Part shown: piece by piece, positions 1 through 8,585 of the stretch
Layout: each line of letters starts with the position of its first letter
Numbering within the stretch: the stretch's first letter is position 1
DNA from: Sphingobacterium sp. xlx-96
GTDB taxonomy: Bacteria; Bacteroidota; Bacteroidia; Sphingobacteriales; Sphingobacteriaceae
Assembly: GCF_011007365.1 (NCBI RefSeq)
Contig: NZ_WFKM01000011.1
Span: 62,001-126,000 of the forward strand
Reading direction: 5' to 3'
DNA length: 64,000 bases
Translations under genes and position numbers: made by a program
Notes under the pieces: model-generated
The model's input: only the letters and a program-made list of their open reading frames with translations
Told to the model about the DNA's origin: nothing
Databases searched by the model: none

Positions 1-1144
1 CTTTATCTATTGTTTTAGCGGTGTTATTATTTTTCAGAAGATTCACGATTCCCTGTAACGATACCAGGGGCGAACGTATCTCATGACTGATGTTTGCAAG
101 TATATTAGTCTTCTCTTCTGCTATTTTTGAAGCATACTCTTTTTCCTTAAGTAACTTTCGTTCGTATGAAGCGACTTCATATTGATAATATATTAGAAAG
201 AAAATCATCAATAACATAATAGATAATGAGATAATTAATTGGCTTCTAAAGTTTTCGGAATTTTCTTTGTATAATATGAAATCCTCTTCTTCTGCTTTTC
301 GAATTTCGTCGAGTTCTATCTGTCTTAAATTCTCTATTCCGGCTTTTAAATTATTCAAGAGCGTGTAGTTCGAAAGTATAAGGTCTTTTTCTGCACTTTG
401 AAGTTTTAGTAATATAGCACGTAGATCGCGAAGATTATTCCTATATATCCTCTCATTGGTTGAAATCAGGTGGTCGATGTTGCGTTGTACGAGGTCTACC
501 TGATTTAAATTCAACACCTCATTGGTACTTTGATTGACTAGTGTGTCGTTTTTTGCTTTAAATATTCTGTTGAAAAGTCCTTCTTTTTTTCGTACAACAG
601 TATCCTTCTCTTGCTTTATTTTTAACGTGTCTCGAAGGATTTGGCTAATGACGGAATCAGACTGCGTGATACGCGGCTTCTGCGAGATCCTTTTTTTTTG
701 TGCTGTCAGTGCGAGCAAAGAGTCTTGGGCATAATATACGATATCATCTACCTGTTTTTTCAAGTAGGCGTATTGCAATGCTAGATTACTTTGTGTCACA
801 CCATTTGGGTCGACTTTGACGGGGTTGCTTTCCATAGGTAGGGCAGCCAAAGAGTCAACTACTATTTTAATTGTGTCCAGTTTACTACGGTAGCCTTGGA
901 AATCATTCTCATCAAAATTTATTGTGTATAGGCGGAATAGATTGTCAGCTTCGGTAAATGTAGAAAACAATTTATACAGTGCAGGAGATTGTAGTTGTCC
1001 TGAAGAATATGCCGCATTTAATCTATTTTCAACCTTCTTGTATTGTAGATACTGATAGAAAAATATCGAACTTAATATTGCAAATGATAGAACAAGGCTG
1101 AATAATACTATTCTCCTTAAAGTTAAATTTGATTTATCTGGCAC
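1..1144 (-). CDS. Sensor histidine kinase, N-terminal part (cut by left edge)
   Basis: Reading leftwards, the frame gives a membrane anchor right after the start (RRIVLFSLVLSFAILSSIFF), a long extracytoplasmic, partly coiled-coil region rich in Lys, Asp and Leu, a second membrane segment (LIISLSIMLLMIFFLIYY), a short linker and then the HisKA H-box NISHEIRSPL near position 90, whose His is the expected autophosphorylation site. The ATPase domain lies beyond the window. No ATG is available near the N-terminus; after an in-frame TAA the first plausible start is GTG at 1144, with AGG a few bases before it. Partner response regulator not visible. The histidine kinase call is firm, the ligand unknown. 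Confidence 0.85.
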   Translation of the reverse strand, partial: MPDKSNLTLRRIVLFSLVLSFAILSSIFFYQYLQYKKVENRLNAAYSSGQLQSPALYKLFSTFTEADNLFRLYTINFDENDFQGYRSKLDTIKIVVDSLAALPMESNPVKVDPNGVTQSNLALQYAYLKKQVDDIVYYAQDSLLALTAQKKRISQKPRITQSDSVISQILRDTLKIKQEKDTVVRKKEGLFNRIFKAKNDTLVNQSTNEVLNLNQVDLVQRNIDHLISTNERIYRNNLRDLRAILLKLQSAEKDLILSNYTLLNNLKAGIENLRQIELDEIRKAEEEDFILYKENSENFRSQLIISLSIMLLMIFFLIYYQYEVASYERKLLKEKEYASKIAEEKTNILANISHEIRSPLVSLQGIVNLLKNNNTAKTIDK

Positions 1145-1161
1145 GAACCTAGTATTTTTTG

Positions 1162-1201
1162 CAGTATATTAATGTGTTGTGATTAAAACATTAATATACT
1201 G
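1162..1201. repeat. 14-bp inverted repeat upstream of the histidine kinase
   Basis: Perfect arms CAGTATATTAATGT (1162-1175) and ACATTAATATACTG (1188-1201) are separated by 12 bases. The dyad lies 18-57 bases upstream of the GTG start of the leftward kinase gene, so it could be an operator or a 5'-leader hairpin. There is no U-tract. The rest of 1145-1437 shows no gene I can support. Confidence 0.7.
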
Positions 1202-1408
1202 TGTGTTAATTCCTTTTTTTTGTTTGTGCAAATGTAAGAAAATTAACCAAAGAATTTAATGTTACTGATTGTATTTGTGCAAATATGAAATATTTTTTAC
1301 ATATAAAATGGATTTTGCAAACGAATTAAAGATGTCGTTTTTTTTAGAATTTAATGGTGAAGAAAGAAGATTTTTTTCTCCTAGACAGAAATGCGGCAAT
1401 AATTCAAT

Positions 1409-1434
1409 AAAAAAGGAACATCAGTTCCTTTTTT
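1409..1434 (-). terminator. Intrinsic terminator after the PhnA-like gene
   Basis: AAAAAAGGAAC / GTTCCTTTTTT stem with ATCA loop, directly behind the stop codon at 1438. The leftward transcript ends in a T-run. The A/T symmetry would let it work in both directions. Confidence 0.8.
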
Positions 1435-1437
1435 ATT

Positions 1438-2016
1438 TTATCCTTTACGTAGGTATTTTGTTAGAATTACGATAGTTTGACCTTCAATTTTACCTTCAAT
1501 TTGTTCCGTATTATCAGGTACTAATCGGATGTTTTTGACAACAGTTCCGAGTTTTGCATTTAAGGAAGAGCCCTTGACATCCAATGTTTTGATCAATACA
1601 ACGGTATCACCTTCATACAGACGTGTGCCGTTGGAATCTTGGTGAAAATCGACTGTACCATCTTGTTCGTGGTCTCCCGTTTTTTTTGCCCATTCCAGAT
1701 TTTTATCATCAAGATAAAGAATATCCAGATTATCAGCCGCCCAACCTTCGTTTCTTAATCTGCTAAGCATGCGCCAGGCAACAACCTGTACGGGTGCGTG
1801 TTCGGACCACATCGTGTCTGATAAAATTTTCCAGTGATGGGCGTCTAATTGTTCTCTTTTTTCTATTTGTGATTTACATAGTTCACAGATCCAGATACAG
1901 TTTTCTAAGCTTGCGTTTGAAGTAGGGGGGACCTCGTATTTAGAAAGGTCTGAATTGCTTGTACAAAGCTCACATTGGTTTCCGCTTCTTTCGGCTAATA
2001 AGTTCTCTAAAGTCAT
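1438..2016 (-). CDS. PhnA-like (alkylphosphonate utilization operon family) zinc-ribbon protein
   Basis: 192 aa from the ATG at 2016. The N-terminal part carries two CxxC pairs (CELC, CELC with a nearby second Cys context), as in the zinc ribbon of PhnA/YjdM proteins. The C-terminal part (from about residue 120) has the PhnA domain with 'DGTVDFHQDSNGT', 'GDTVVLIKTLDVKG' and 'GTVVKNIRL'. Family function is unsettled; despite the name it is not part of the C-P lyase core, and no phn genes are nearby. A longer GTG start at 2031 exists, but it would overlap the likely -7 promoter box, so the ATG is preferred. Terminated by the hairpin just downstream. Confidence 0.85.
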   Translation of the reverse strand: MTLENLLAERSGNQCELCTSNSDLSKYEVPPTSNASLENCIWICELCKSQIEKREQLDAHHWKILSDTMWSEHAPVQVVAWRMLSRLRNEGWAADNLDILYLDDKNLEWAKKTGDHEQDGTVDFHQDSNGTRLYEGDTVVLIKTLDVKGSSLNAKLGTVVKNIRLVPDNTEQIEGKIEGQTIVILTKYLRKG

Positions 2017-2020
2017 ACTG

Positions 2021-2028
2021 CAAAGATA
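2021..2028 (-). promoter_or_regulatory. Putative -7 box (TATCTTTG) of the PhnA-like gene
   Basis: On the minus strand TATCTTTG fits the Bacteroidota consensus TAnnTTTG and sits 4 bases before the ATG, implying a very short or absent leader. No clear -33 TTG was seen. Confidence 0.45.
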
Positions 2029-2191
2029 CACAATTTTTCGCTTTTGTTTTTTTGTTAGATTGAACGGGAATAGTTAAAGCAAGACCAAGGAGGTCGGGGA
2101 ATGACTTATCAAAAAGACAGATTTCATTGGTTTCTTTTGGCAGAGATTTTGTACTATTAACAAGAAATTATTGACTTAAATTAATAAAGCT

Positions 2192-3055
2192 ATGAAATGG
2201 CAAGGCGGTAAACAAAGTGACAATTTTGAGGATAGAAGAGGTATGTCCTCAAGAGGTAAAGTGGCAATAGGTGGCATAGGAGGCGTTATCATTCTGTTAA
2301 TCGGACTTTTTATGGGAGGTGATCCAGGCCAGCTATTGCAACAGATAGCGACGCAACAGGAGACCACAAGTGGTGAACCTCGAGAACTGAGTGTTGAAGA
2401 GCAAGAATTGACGGAATTTTCGAGGATAGTGCTGCAAAGTACGGAAGACGTTTGGGGGAAACTATTTAGAGAGCAAGCGAATAGTGAATACCTTCCAACC
2501 ACTTTGAGGGTGTATGATAAAACGACAGATACTGACGGTTGTGGTGTGGGGCAGTCTGCTTACGGACCATTTTATTGTCCCACAGATCAGAGTATCTATA
2601 TCGACCTGACATTTAATGACGAACTTCGAGAACGATTTGGTGCTAAAGGAGAATTTGCACTGGCTTACGTGATTGCACATGAAGTCGGGCACCATATACA
2701 GAATATTCTAGGTGTACTGCAAAAGACAAATGCCTTGCGCGCGAAGATAAGTGAGCAGGAGTACAATAAGATTTCTGTAATGACAGAACTACAAGCTGAT
2801 TTTTATGCTGGTGTATGGGCGCACTATGTCAATGAAAACTCAGATGTTAAATTGACCTACGAAGATATTGTCGATGGAATGCGTGCAGCAGCAGCAGTAG
2901 GAGATGACCACATACAAAAACAAGCCCAAGGACATGCTAATCCAGAGTCGTTTACACACGGTACCTCTGAACAAAGAGCCTATTGGTTTAAGAAAGGTTA
3001 TGACACCGGAGACCTAAAAGCCGGAGACACGTTTAATGCCCCTAGTTTGAAGTAG
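2192..3055 (+). CDS. ypfJ: YpfJ-family neutral zinc metallopeptidase
   Basis: 287 aa. Hydrophilic N-terminus (MKWQGGKQSDNFEDRRG), one membrane anchor at about residues 27-45 (GGIGGVIILLIGLFMGG), then the peptidase domain with zinc-binding HEVGHHIQ at about residue 163 and the downstream 'ELQADFYAGVWAHY' motif supplying further ligands. 'CGVGQSAYGPFYCP' is also typical of this family. Full length. Predicted membrane-anchored with the peptidase outside the cytoplasm; substrate unknown. It is convergent with the LuxE-like gene, with only 1 base between the two stops. Confidence 0.9.
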   Translation: MKWQGGKQSDNFEDRRGMSSRGKVAIGGIGGVIILLIGLFMGGDPGQLLQQIATQQETTSGEPRELSVEEQELTEFSRIVLQSTEDVWGKLFREQANSEYLPTTLRVYDKTTDTDGCGVGQSAYGPFYCPTDQSIYIDLTFNDELRERFGAKGEFALAYVIAHEVGHHIQNILGVLQKTNALRAKISEQEYNKISVMTELQADFYAGVWAHYVNENSDVKLTYEDIVDGMRAAAAVGDDHIQKQAQGHANPESFTHGTSEQRAYWFKKGYDTGDLKAGDTFNAPSLK

Positions 3056-3056
3056 T

Positions 3057-4037
3057 TTATTGTACTAAAAGATTACAGCCGCGGATATCAGAATTGTCAA
3101 AACGACCTAAGATTTCAAAAGATTGATCGACGTGGATCTTTCCAAGATCTTGGGTAGCAACAAAAGAACAGGAGTAATAATTTGCCAGATCAATGACATT
3201 TATTGCGCCGGTTTTTTTGTTTTCCAAGAGACTTAAGGGGTCGTTGGTATCCCGGATTAGGATCTTCATCCAAGGGGGAGTATAAAATAAACCATCTCCA
3301 TAAGAATAGCCTTGGGACAACAACTCGGTCATCCCATACTCTGAGTGTATAGCCTGAACACCAAATCCTTTTTTTAACAATTGATGCAATTCTTCCCGTA
3401 CCATCTCTTTGCGCTTGCCTTTCATCCCGCCGGTCTCCATGACAATCAGTTCAGGAAAATTGATGCTGTAGTTATCTATAAAGTCGAGTAGGGCATAAGT
3501 CACACCTATAAGTATCGTTTTTTTGCCTTTATGCTGTAGATTTTCTAACGTATAGTACAGTTCTTGATGATTGTATAGAAAATAGCCGCTTTCCGGTTTT
3601 TCGGAGGACTGGATCAGGTCATCTACCATGTAGATTAACGAAGACCCGTCACGCTCTAAATAGGAGGGTAGTAGGGCCAGAATAGTCATATTTTGTATGT
3701 CACCATAGAAAAGTTTAAAGGTATTTCTGTAACTTTCAACGTACCATTTTAAGTCGGGTACATGGTGCTTACTGCTGGTCATCCCTGTAGTACCGGAGCT
3801 GATGAATGTTAGCTCTGGAGATAGGCCGTCTGCCAATACCGATTGTGTTTTGAAAAATTGTATTGGTAAGAAAGGGATCTGCCTGTATTCAGTTATACTG
3901 TGTGTATCAATTCTTAGTGCTTTTAGGTAGTCCCGGTAAACAGGTGTATGCTGTGCCTGATAACGAAAGATTTCTAAAGCGGCTCTGTTGAACTCTAACG
4001 CTGTCTGTATATTGAAAACCTGATCCCTATTTATCAT
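3057..4037 (-). CDS. LuxE-like acyl-protein synthetase / acyltransferase
   Basis: 326 aa. The ANL-type phosphate-binding motif 'FISSGTTGMTSSKHH' (about residues 80-95) and the LuxE-type body ('METGGMKGKRKEM', 'HSEYGMTELLSQGY', 'LARFDNSDIRGCNLL'-like end) identify the family. In luminous bacteria LuxE activates fatty acids for reduction; here there are no luxC/D/AB genes, and homologues in Bacteroidota are of unknown role. It lies downstream of fabG but is separated from it by a strong terminator and has its own promoter-like box, so it is probably expressed separately. It may act on an acyl or carboxylate substrate linked to lipid metabolism. Confidence 0.8.
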   Translation of the reverse strand: MINRDQVFNIQTALEFNRAALEIFRYQAQHTPVYRDYLKALRIDTHSITEYRQIPFLPIQFFKTQSVLADGLSPELTFISSGTTGMTSSKHHVPDLKWYVESYRNTFKLFYGDIQNMTILALLPSYLERDGSSLIYMVDDLIQSSEKPESGYFLYNHQELYYTLENLQHKGKKTILIGVTYALLDFIDNYSINFPELIVMETGGMKGKRKEMVREELHQLLKKGFGVQAIHSEYGMTELLSQGYSYGDGLFYTPPWMKILIRDTNDPLSLLENKKTGAINVIDLANYYSCSFVATQDLGKIHVDQSFEILGRFDNSDIRGCNLLVQ

Positions 4038-4042
4038 AGGTA

Positions 4043-4050
4043 CAAACTTA
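4043..4050 (-). promoter_or_regulatory. Putative -7 box (TAAGTTTG) of the LuxE-like gene
   Basis: Fits TAnnTTTG on the minus strand, 5 bases upstream of the ATG, and lies downstream of the fabG terminator. Confidence 0.45.
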
Positions 4051-4070
4051 AAGCAAAAAAATGAAGTTTT

Positions 4071-4108
4071 TAAGAGTTTTCCTTGGTTCTAATCAAGGAA
4101 AACTCTTA
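4071..4108 (-). terminator. Strong hairpin terminator after fabG
   Basis: Perfect 15-bp stem (TAAGAGTTTTCCTTG / CAAGGAAAACTCTTA) with an 8-base loop and A/T-rich flanks on both sides, 7 bases past the fabG stop. Confidence 0.85.
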
Positions 4109-4115
4109 AAAATAG

Positions 4116-4859
4116 CTATAACATACCACCATCTACAGGTAATACCTGTCCTGTGACATAAGACGATAAGTCGGATGCCAGAAAAAGACAAGCATTAGCA
4201 ACATCTTCAGGTTCGCCCCCACGTTTTAATGGAATACCAGCTTCCCAACCCGCAACCACTTTTGGGTCTAAGATCTCTGTCATCTCTGTACGGATAAATC
4301 CCGGCGCTATTACATTTGCGCGGATGTTTCTAGAGCCAAGTTCTTTAGCAACAGACTTTGTAAATCCAATAATACCAGCTTTTGAAGCCGCATAATTTGC
4401 TTGTCCGGCATTACCCTGTACGCCAACTACCGAAGACATATTAATAAACGACCCTTTTCTATTCTTCATCATTACTTTAGAGGCCGCCTTCGTGATATTA
4501 AAGATAGACTTAAGGTTGATGTTTATAACATCGTCCCAGCTTTCTTCGGTCATACGCATTAACAAACCGTCTTTGGTAATCCCTGCGTTATTAACCACGA
4601 TGTCCAACGTCCCAAATTCGCTCACGATATCATTGATCAGGTTTTCCGCCTCATCAAATTTAGAAGCGTCCGACCGGTACCCTTTTACTTTTGCTCCGAA
4701 TGCCTGTAATTCATTTTCTAGTGCTAGACCCTTTTCTACAGAAGATAGGTAGGTAAATGCGACATTTGCGCCATGCTGTGCAAAAACTTCAGCAATCTTA
4801 CGTCCTATTCCTTTTGATGCCCCTGTGACTAAAGCTACTTTTCCTTCAAGTAATTTCAT
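4116..4859 (-). CDS. fabG: 3-oxoacyl-[ACP] reductase
   Basis: 247 aa, normal FabG length. Rossmann NADPH motif TGASKGIG at residues 12-19, NNAG at 90-93, and catalytic Ser143, Tyr156, Lys160 with the spacing of E. coli FabG (13 and 4). The C-terminus 'VTGQVLPVDGGML' is typical. Reduces 3-ketoacyl-ACP in fatty-acid elongation in the cytoplasm. Stands alone between a terminator and the divergent mqo gene, not in a fab cluster. Other short-chain dehydrogenases are possible but the match to FabG is close throughout. Confidence 0.92.
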   Translation of the reverse strand: MKLLEGKVALVTGASKGIGRKIAEVFAQHGANVAFTYLSSVEKGLALENELQAFGAKVKGYRSDASKFDEAENLINDIVSEFGTLDIVVNNAGITKDGLLMRMTEESWDDVININLKSIFNITKAASKVMMKNRKGSFINMSSVVGVQGNAGQANYAASKAGIIGFTKSVAKELGSRNIRANVIAPGFIRTEMTEILDPKVVAGWEAGIPLKRGGEPEDVANACLFLASDLSSYVTGQVLPVDGGML

Positions 4860-5156
4860 ATGTATATAATTATTTCATGAGCTTGGAAGCTCGGTTTATT
4901 TTTTCTGTCAAAAGGAATATCCGCAAATTATGATTATTCGAGATGCGTAACCAAATATTACACCGATATTTCATATACAAACTTTTCGTTTTTTACTGTT
5001 GAGGCACAAAAATAAGTAAATTTTAAGATAGTACTAAGTTTATTAAATGTTGACGATAATTTTTAATTTTTGAAACTATTCAATTTTGATGTGATAAAAG
5101 GTAATGGAAATGAGAGAATTTTGACAAATTCATTCGTGATAAACGAATACGAATGT

Positions 5157-5164
5157 TAATTTTG
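5157..5164 (+). promoter_or_regulatory. Putative -7 box (TAATTTTG) of mqo
   Basis: Fits TAnnTTTG and lies 18 bases before the preferred mqo ATG at 5183, inside what would be coding DNA if the upstream ATG at 5153 were used. The 4860-5182 gap otherwise holds only AT-rich DNA that must contain the divergent fabG and mqo promoters. Confidence 0.45.
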
Positions 5165-5182
5165 CAACAATTTAAACAAGTC

Positions 5183-6676
5183 ATGGGCAAGAAAAAACAA
5201 AATACTGAAGTTGACGTCGTTCTGATCGGTGGTGGTATCATGAGTGCTACTCTTGGAACATTAATCAATGAGTTAAATCCAGATATCGATATTGAAATCA
5301 TCGAGCGTTTGGATATTGTTGCAGCAGAGAGTTCGGATGCATGGAATAATGCTGGTACTGGTCACTCTGCCTTGTGTGAGTTGAATTATACGCCCGAGCA
5401 AGCAGATGGATCTGTAAAAGTAGACAAAGCAATAAAGATAGCAGAGCAGTTTGAGGTGTCCAAGCAGTTCTGGGCATATTTGGTAGAGAAAGGAATCGTT
5501 AAAAATCCGAGCCACTTTATCCGTAAAGTGCCTCATATGAGTGCTGTGTTTGGAGAGAACGATGTTCGTTTTTTAAAGACTCGATTTGAGACTATGGAAA
5601 AAGAAACGCTCTTTAAAGGCATGGAGTACACCGAAGACAAATCTGTGCTTAAAGAATGGATTCCATTGATGATGGAGGGACGTGCTGCCAATGAACCTAT
5701 GGCTGCCACTAAGATGGATATCGGAACAGATGTAAACTTTGGTGCGCTAACTCGGGATTTGATTGCTTACTTGGATAAAAAGGAAAACATTAGGCTTGCT
5801 TTGCAGCAAGAGGTTAAAGACATTGAACGGGAAGATGATGGTCGTTGGGAGATTGAAGTTAAAGATCTCAAAACAGGTGAGAAGCGGGAGATCAAAGCTA
5901 AATTTGTATTTATTGGCGCCGGAGGACATTCCTTGTTGCTTTTAGAAAAATCTGGAATTCCAGAAGCAAAAGGATACGGCGGTTTTCCTGTCGGAGGACA
6001 ATGGCTGCGTTGCAAAAATGAAGAGATAATAAAACAGCATCATGCTAAAGTATATGGTAAAGCGTCTGTAGGGGCTCCTCCAATGTCAGTACCGCATTTG
6101 GATACGCGTTATATTGATGGTAAACAGGCATTACTTTTTGGTCCTTATGCTGGATTTTCAACAAAGTTCCTAAAACAGGGCTCGTATTTTGATTTGCCGG
6201 CTTCTATAAAACTATCTAATATTAAGCCAATGTTGTCGGCTGGATTAGACAATCTTCCATTGACAAAATATCTGATTACGGAGGTCATGAAAAAGCCAAA
6301 GGATAAATTGGATGCTTTGAAACAATTTATGCCTACAGCCCGTATGGAAGACTGGGGGATAGAGAAGGCTGGACAACGTGTACAGGTGATTAAGAAAGAC
6401 CCGAAACACGGTGGTATATTGGAATTCGGAACTGAAGTAGTCTCTAGTGCAGATGGTTCTATTGCAGCCTTGCTTGGTGCTTCGCCGGGTGCTTCTACTT
6501 CCGTAGAAATCATGATTCAACTATTAAAACGTTGCTTTCCGGAACGTGCAAAATCTGATGAATACAGAAAGAAGCTTCGAGAGATGATACCTTCTTGGGG
6601 ACAGTCTCTTAACAACAATGCCGAATTGTGTGCAGAAATGCGTAAGCACACACATCGTGTATTGAAATTGGATTAG
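5183..6676 (+). CDS. mqo: Malate:quinone oxidoreductase
   Basis: 497 aa from MGKKKQ. FAD-binding GGGIMSATLG lies about 15 residues in, followed by family hallmarks 'NNAGTGHSALCELNYTP', 'VPHMSAVFGENDV', 'GAGGHSLLLLEKSGIPEAKGYGGFPVGGQW' and the C-terminal 'LLGASPGASTSVEIM'. Membrane-associated flavoenzyme that oxidizes malate to oxaloacetate and passes electrons to quinone in the TCA cycle. An upstream in-frame ATG (5153) would add ten residues not expected for the family and overlaps a promoter-like box, so 5183 is preferred. The TPP riboswitch starts only 15 bases after the stop. Confidence 0.95.
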   Translation: MGKKKQNTEVDVVLIGGGIMSATLGTLINELNPDIDIEIIERLDIVAAESSDAWNNAGTGHSALCELNYTPEQADGSVKVDKAIKIAEQFEVSKQFWAYLVEKGIVKNPSHFIRKVPHMSAVFGENDVRFLKTRFETMEKETLFKGMEYTEDKSVLKEWIPLMMEGRAANEPMAATKMDIGTDVNFGALTRDLIAYLDKKENIRLALQQEVKDIEREDDGRWEIEVKDLKTGEKREIKAKFVFIGAGGHSLLLLEKSGIPEAKGYGGFPVGGQWLRCKNEEIIKQHHAKVYGKASVGAPPMSVPHLDTRYIDGKQALLFGPYAGFSTKFLKQGSYFDLPASIKLSNIKPMLSAGLDNLPLTKYLITEVMKKPKDKLDALKQFMPTARMEDWGIEKAGQRVQVIKKDPKHGGILEFGTEVVSSADGSIAALLGASPGASTSVEIMIQLLKRCFPERAKSDEYRKKLREMIPSWGQSLNNNAELCAEMRKHTHRVLKLD

Positions 6677-6691
6677 ATAATAAAATAATTA

Positions 6692-6793
6692 TGGGGTGCA
6701 GGTTCCGTATTCATGCGGAACCGAGCTGAGATTATACCCAATCCTGCGTTCAGTAGGAGGAACCTGATCCAGATAATGCTGGCGTAGGGATTA
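6692..6793 (+). promoter_or_regulatory. TPP riboswitch (THI element)
   Basis: Shows the conserved thi-box pieces in order: GGGGTGC at the 5' side, CTGAGA at 6726-6731 followed by ACCC, GAACCTGATCCAG, and ATAATGCTGGCGTAGGGA at 6773-6790. It precedes pnuT by about 56 bases. In Bacteroidota such elements turn off thiamine uptake or synthesis genes when thiamine pyrophosphate is plentiful; whether the block is at transcription or translation cannot be decided by eye. Confidence 0.95.
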
Positions 6794-6849
6794 ATTTTGC
6801 TCTTCTATCAAAGCATACCCATAAATAGTGTTCTTGATTACATTGTTTA

Positions 6850-7449
6850 ATGGAAAATATTATCGAAAATATTAGTAGTGCATTTCAGCAAACTTCTTGG
6901 TTAGAACGATTCTCGGTACTTTGTGGTGTCGCGCAGGTATTGCTTTCTAAAAATAATAAAGTGTCTAATTATTTCTTCGGAATCATGGGCATTATATCGG
7001 GTATGTATGTACTGTTTGGAGTTAAATTGTATGCTGAGATTGCCTTAAATATGTATTACCTAGTTATGAGCATCTATGGATGGTGGTATTGGTCTAATAA
7101 TAAGGATGCGCGAGAACAACCTATCACTAATTGCACAAAGAGAGATTGGAGTATTGTCGCGATAATTAGCGTGCTTGGATTTATTTTATTGTTTTTAGTG
7201 CTTGAGCATATTACAGACTCCGATGTTCCCGCTTGGGACGCCTGGGTATCTGCCACTGCTTGGGCCGGGATGTGGCTTTTGGCCAAACGAAAGGTAGAAA
7301 ATTGGCTGCTACTTAACGTTAGTAACCTGTTTGCGATACCGTTGTTAATACATAAAGAGCTCTATCTTTTTGCAGCCCTTACTACTTTTTTATTTATTGT
7401 CGCTATCTTCGGCTATTTTAATTGGCGAAAGCTCATAAAGTTTTCGTAA
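6850..7449 (+). CDS. pnuT: PnuC-family thiamine transporter
   Basis: 199 aa, about seven hydrophobic segments, with the PnuC-family signature around 'LNMYYLVMSIYGWWYW' (about residues 65-80) and a second Trp-rich block 'AWVSATAWAGMWLLAKRKVENW'. PnuC proteins import vitamins that are trapped by phosphorylation; members under a TPP riboswitch are named PnuT and take up thiamine. The riboswitch directly upstream supports thiamine rather than nicotinamide riboside as substrate. No thiamine pyrophosphokinase or TonB receptor for thiamine is seen next to it. Confidence 0.88.
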   Translation: MENIIENISSAFQQTSWLERFSVLCGVAQVLLSKNNKVSNYFFGIMGIISGMYVLFGVKLYAEIALNMYYLVMSIYGWWYWSNNKDAREQPITNCTKRDWSIVAIISVLGFILLFLVLEHITDSDVPAWDAWVSATAWAGMWLLAKRKVENWLLLNVSNLFAIPLLIHKELYLFAALTTFLFIVAIFGYFNWRKLIKFS

Positions 7450-7505
7450 ACGAAGGGCTACTCGTAAGTGTAATAGAATCTGCTACGAATTTAATATTTA
7501 AAAAA

Positions 7506-8579
7506 ATGATGATCTGTGAAAATGCTATACAGGTGATAAGAGATAATCAGTTGGCATCTATAGAAGCGAAGACTTTGGTAGACGGTCAACTCGGCTTGAT
7601 CTACGAAAATAACTGGTTTAATATATGGGTGCCTACTTCCCTGGGTGGATTGGAACTGAATTTGCAAGATGGTTTGACATTATTGGAAGAACTAGCTTAT
7701 TGGGATGGTGGTATGGCTTGGACGGTGACGCTATGTGCTGGAGCAAATATGTTTGCGGGGTACTTGAACAAAGGGCTGACCACAAAAATATTTGCAGATC
7801 CAAAGGTTTGTTTTGGTGGTTCGGGACGTGCTTCGGGAAGAGCTGTGTGGGACGGCGAGTACTTTACACTTACTGGGTTTTGGCGCTTTGCAACTGGTGC
7901 GCCTCATTTAAGCCATTTTACATTAAATAGCTTTGTTTTTGATGGTGAAGAGCCAAGACTGGATGATTTGGGAGAACAGGTTGTATTTTCATTCCTAGTA
8001 CCGCGGGACAAAGTACTTTTACATTATGATTGGGATTCGTTCGGTTTGGTTTGCACCGCAAGCCATAGCTTCTCGTTGGACCATGTTGCTATAGAGCCGA
8101 ATTATGCATTTCAGATCAAACCTGAGCATCGTACAGTAGATACAGCATTGTATCGGATTCCTTTTATGCCTTTTGCAGAGTTGACACTTCTTGTCAACTA
8201 CTTAGGAATGTATAGAAGGTATCTGGATTTGGTCGAAAAGTACTTTTTCGAAAAATCTAAAGTAGAGAGTTGGCTATCAAAACATGGAAAAGAGTATTTT
8301 AGAAACATAGACACCCTTAGGCTTCAGCTTGAATCAGATAGAAATAAAATAAGTCTACTCGCTGATCTATTATGGCGCGGATCTAAGCAATCAACGATAA
8401 CAACAACACTTTTAGAGGATATAGCTTGTTCATCTAGACAGATGGTAAAAGACATTCGGGAAGAAACGACACGTTTGTTCCCATTGTTGGGCATTAGTGC
8501 GGCACAAAACGGCACAGAGCTAAATACGATTTTTAGAAATATATTTACAGCGACACAGCATAGCCTTTTGAACATTTAA
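7506..8579 (+). CDS. Acyl-CoA dehydrogenase-fold flavoprotein, possible monooxygenase, in the thiamine operon
   Basis: About 357 aa from the double ATG at 7506. N-terminal helical part with 'WVPTSLGGLEL', middle beta domain with 'GSGRASGRAVWDGEYFTLTGFWRFATGAPHLSHF' (the stretch where ACAD-type monooxygenases such as DszC/HsaA read GxW.FSSG), and a helical C-terminal part like Acyl-CoA_dh_2. No catalytic-base Glu of true acyl-CoA dehydrogenases could be assigned. It starts 56 bases after pnuT with no terminator between, so it should share the TPP riboswitch. A TTG start at 7422 would overlap pnuT and is less likely. The reaction is unknown; a role in thiamine or thiamine-breakdown-product salvage is inference from context only. 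Confidence 0.7.
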   Translation: MMICENAIQVIRDNQLASIEAKTLVDGQLGLIYENNWFNIWVPTSLGGLELNLQDGLTLLEELAYWDGGMAWTVTLCAGANMFAGYLNKGLTTKIFADPKVCFGGSGRASGRAVWDGEYFTLTGFWRFATGAPHLSHFTLNSFVFDGEEPRLDDLGEQVVFSFLVPRDKVLLHYDWDSFGLVCTASHSFSLDHVAIEPNYAFQIKPEHRTVDTALYRIPFMPFAELTLLVNYLGMYRRYLDLVEKYFFEKSKVESWLSKHGKEYFRNIDTLRLQLESDRNKISLLADLLWRGSKQSTITTTLLEDIACSSRQMVKDIREETTRLFPLLGISAAQNGTELNTIFRNIFTATQHSLLNI

Positions 8580-8585
8580 CCGTCA

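Noticed and set aside
534..734. 66-residue plus-strand frame
   Set aside because: Lies opposite the histidine kinase frame and has no start signal or protein-like features.
1269..1475. 68-residue plus-strand frame after the kinase
   Set aside because: Low-complexity and runs through a terminator and into the PhnA-like gene end.
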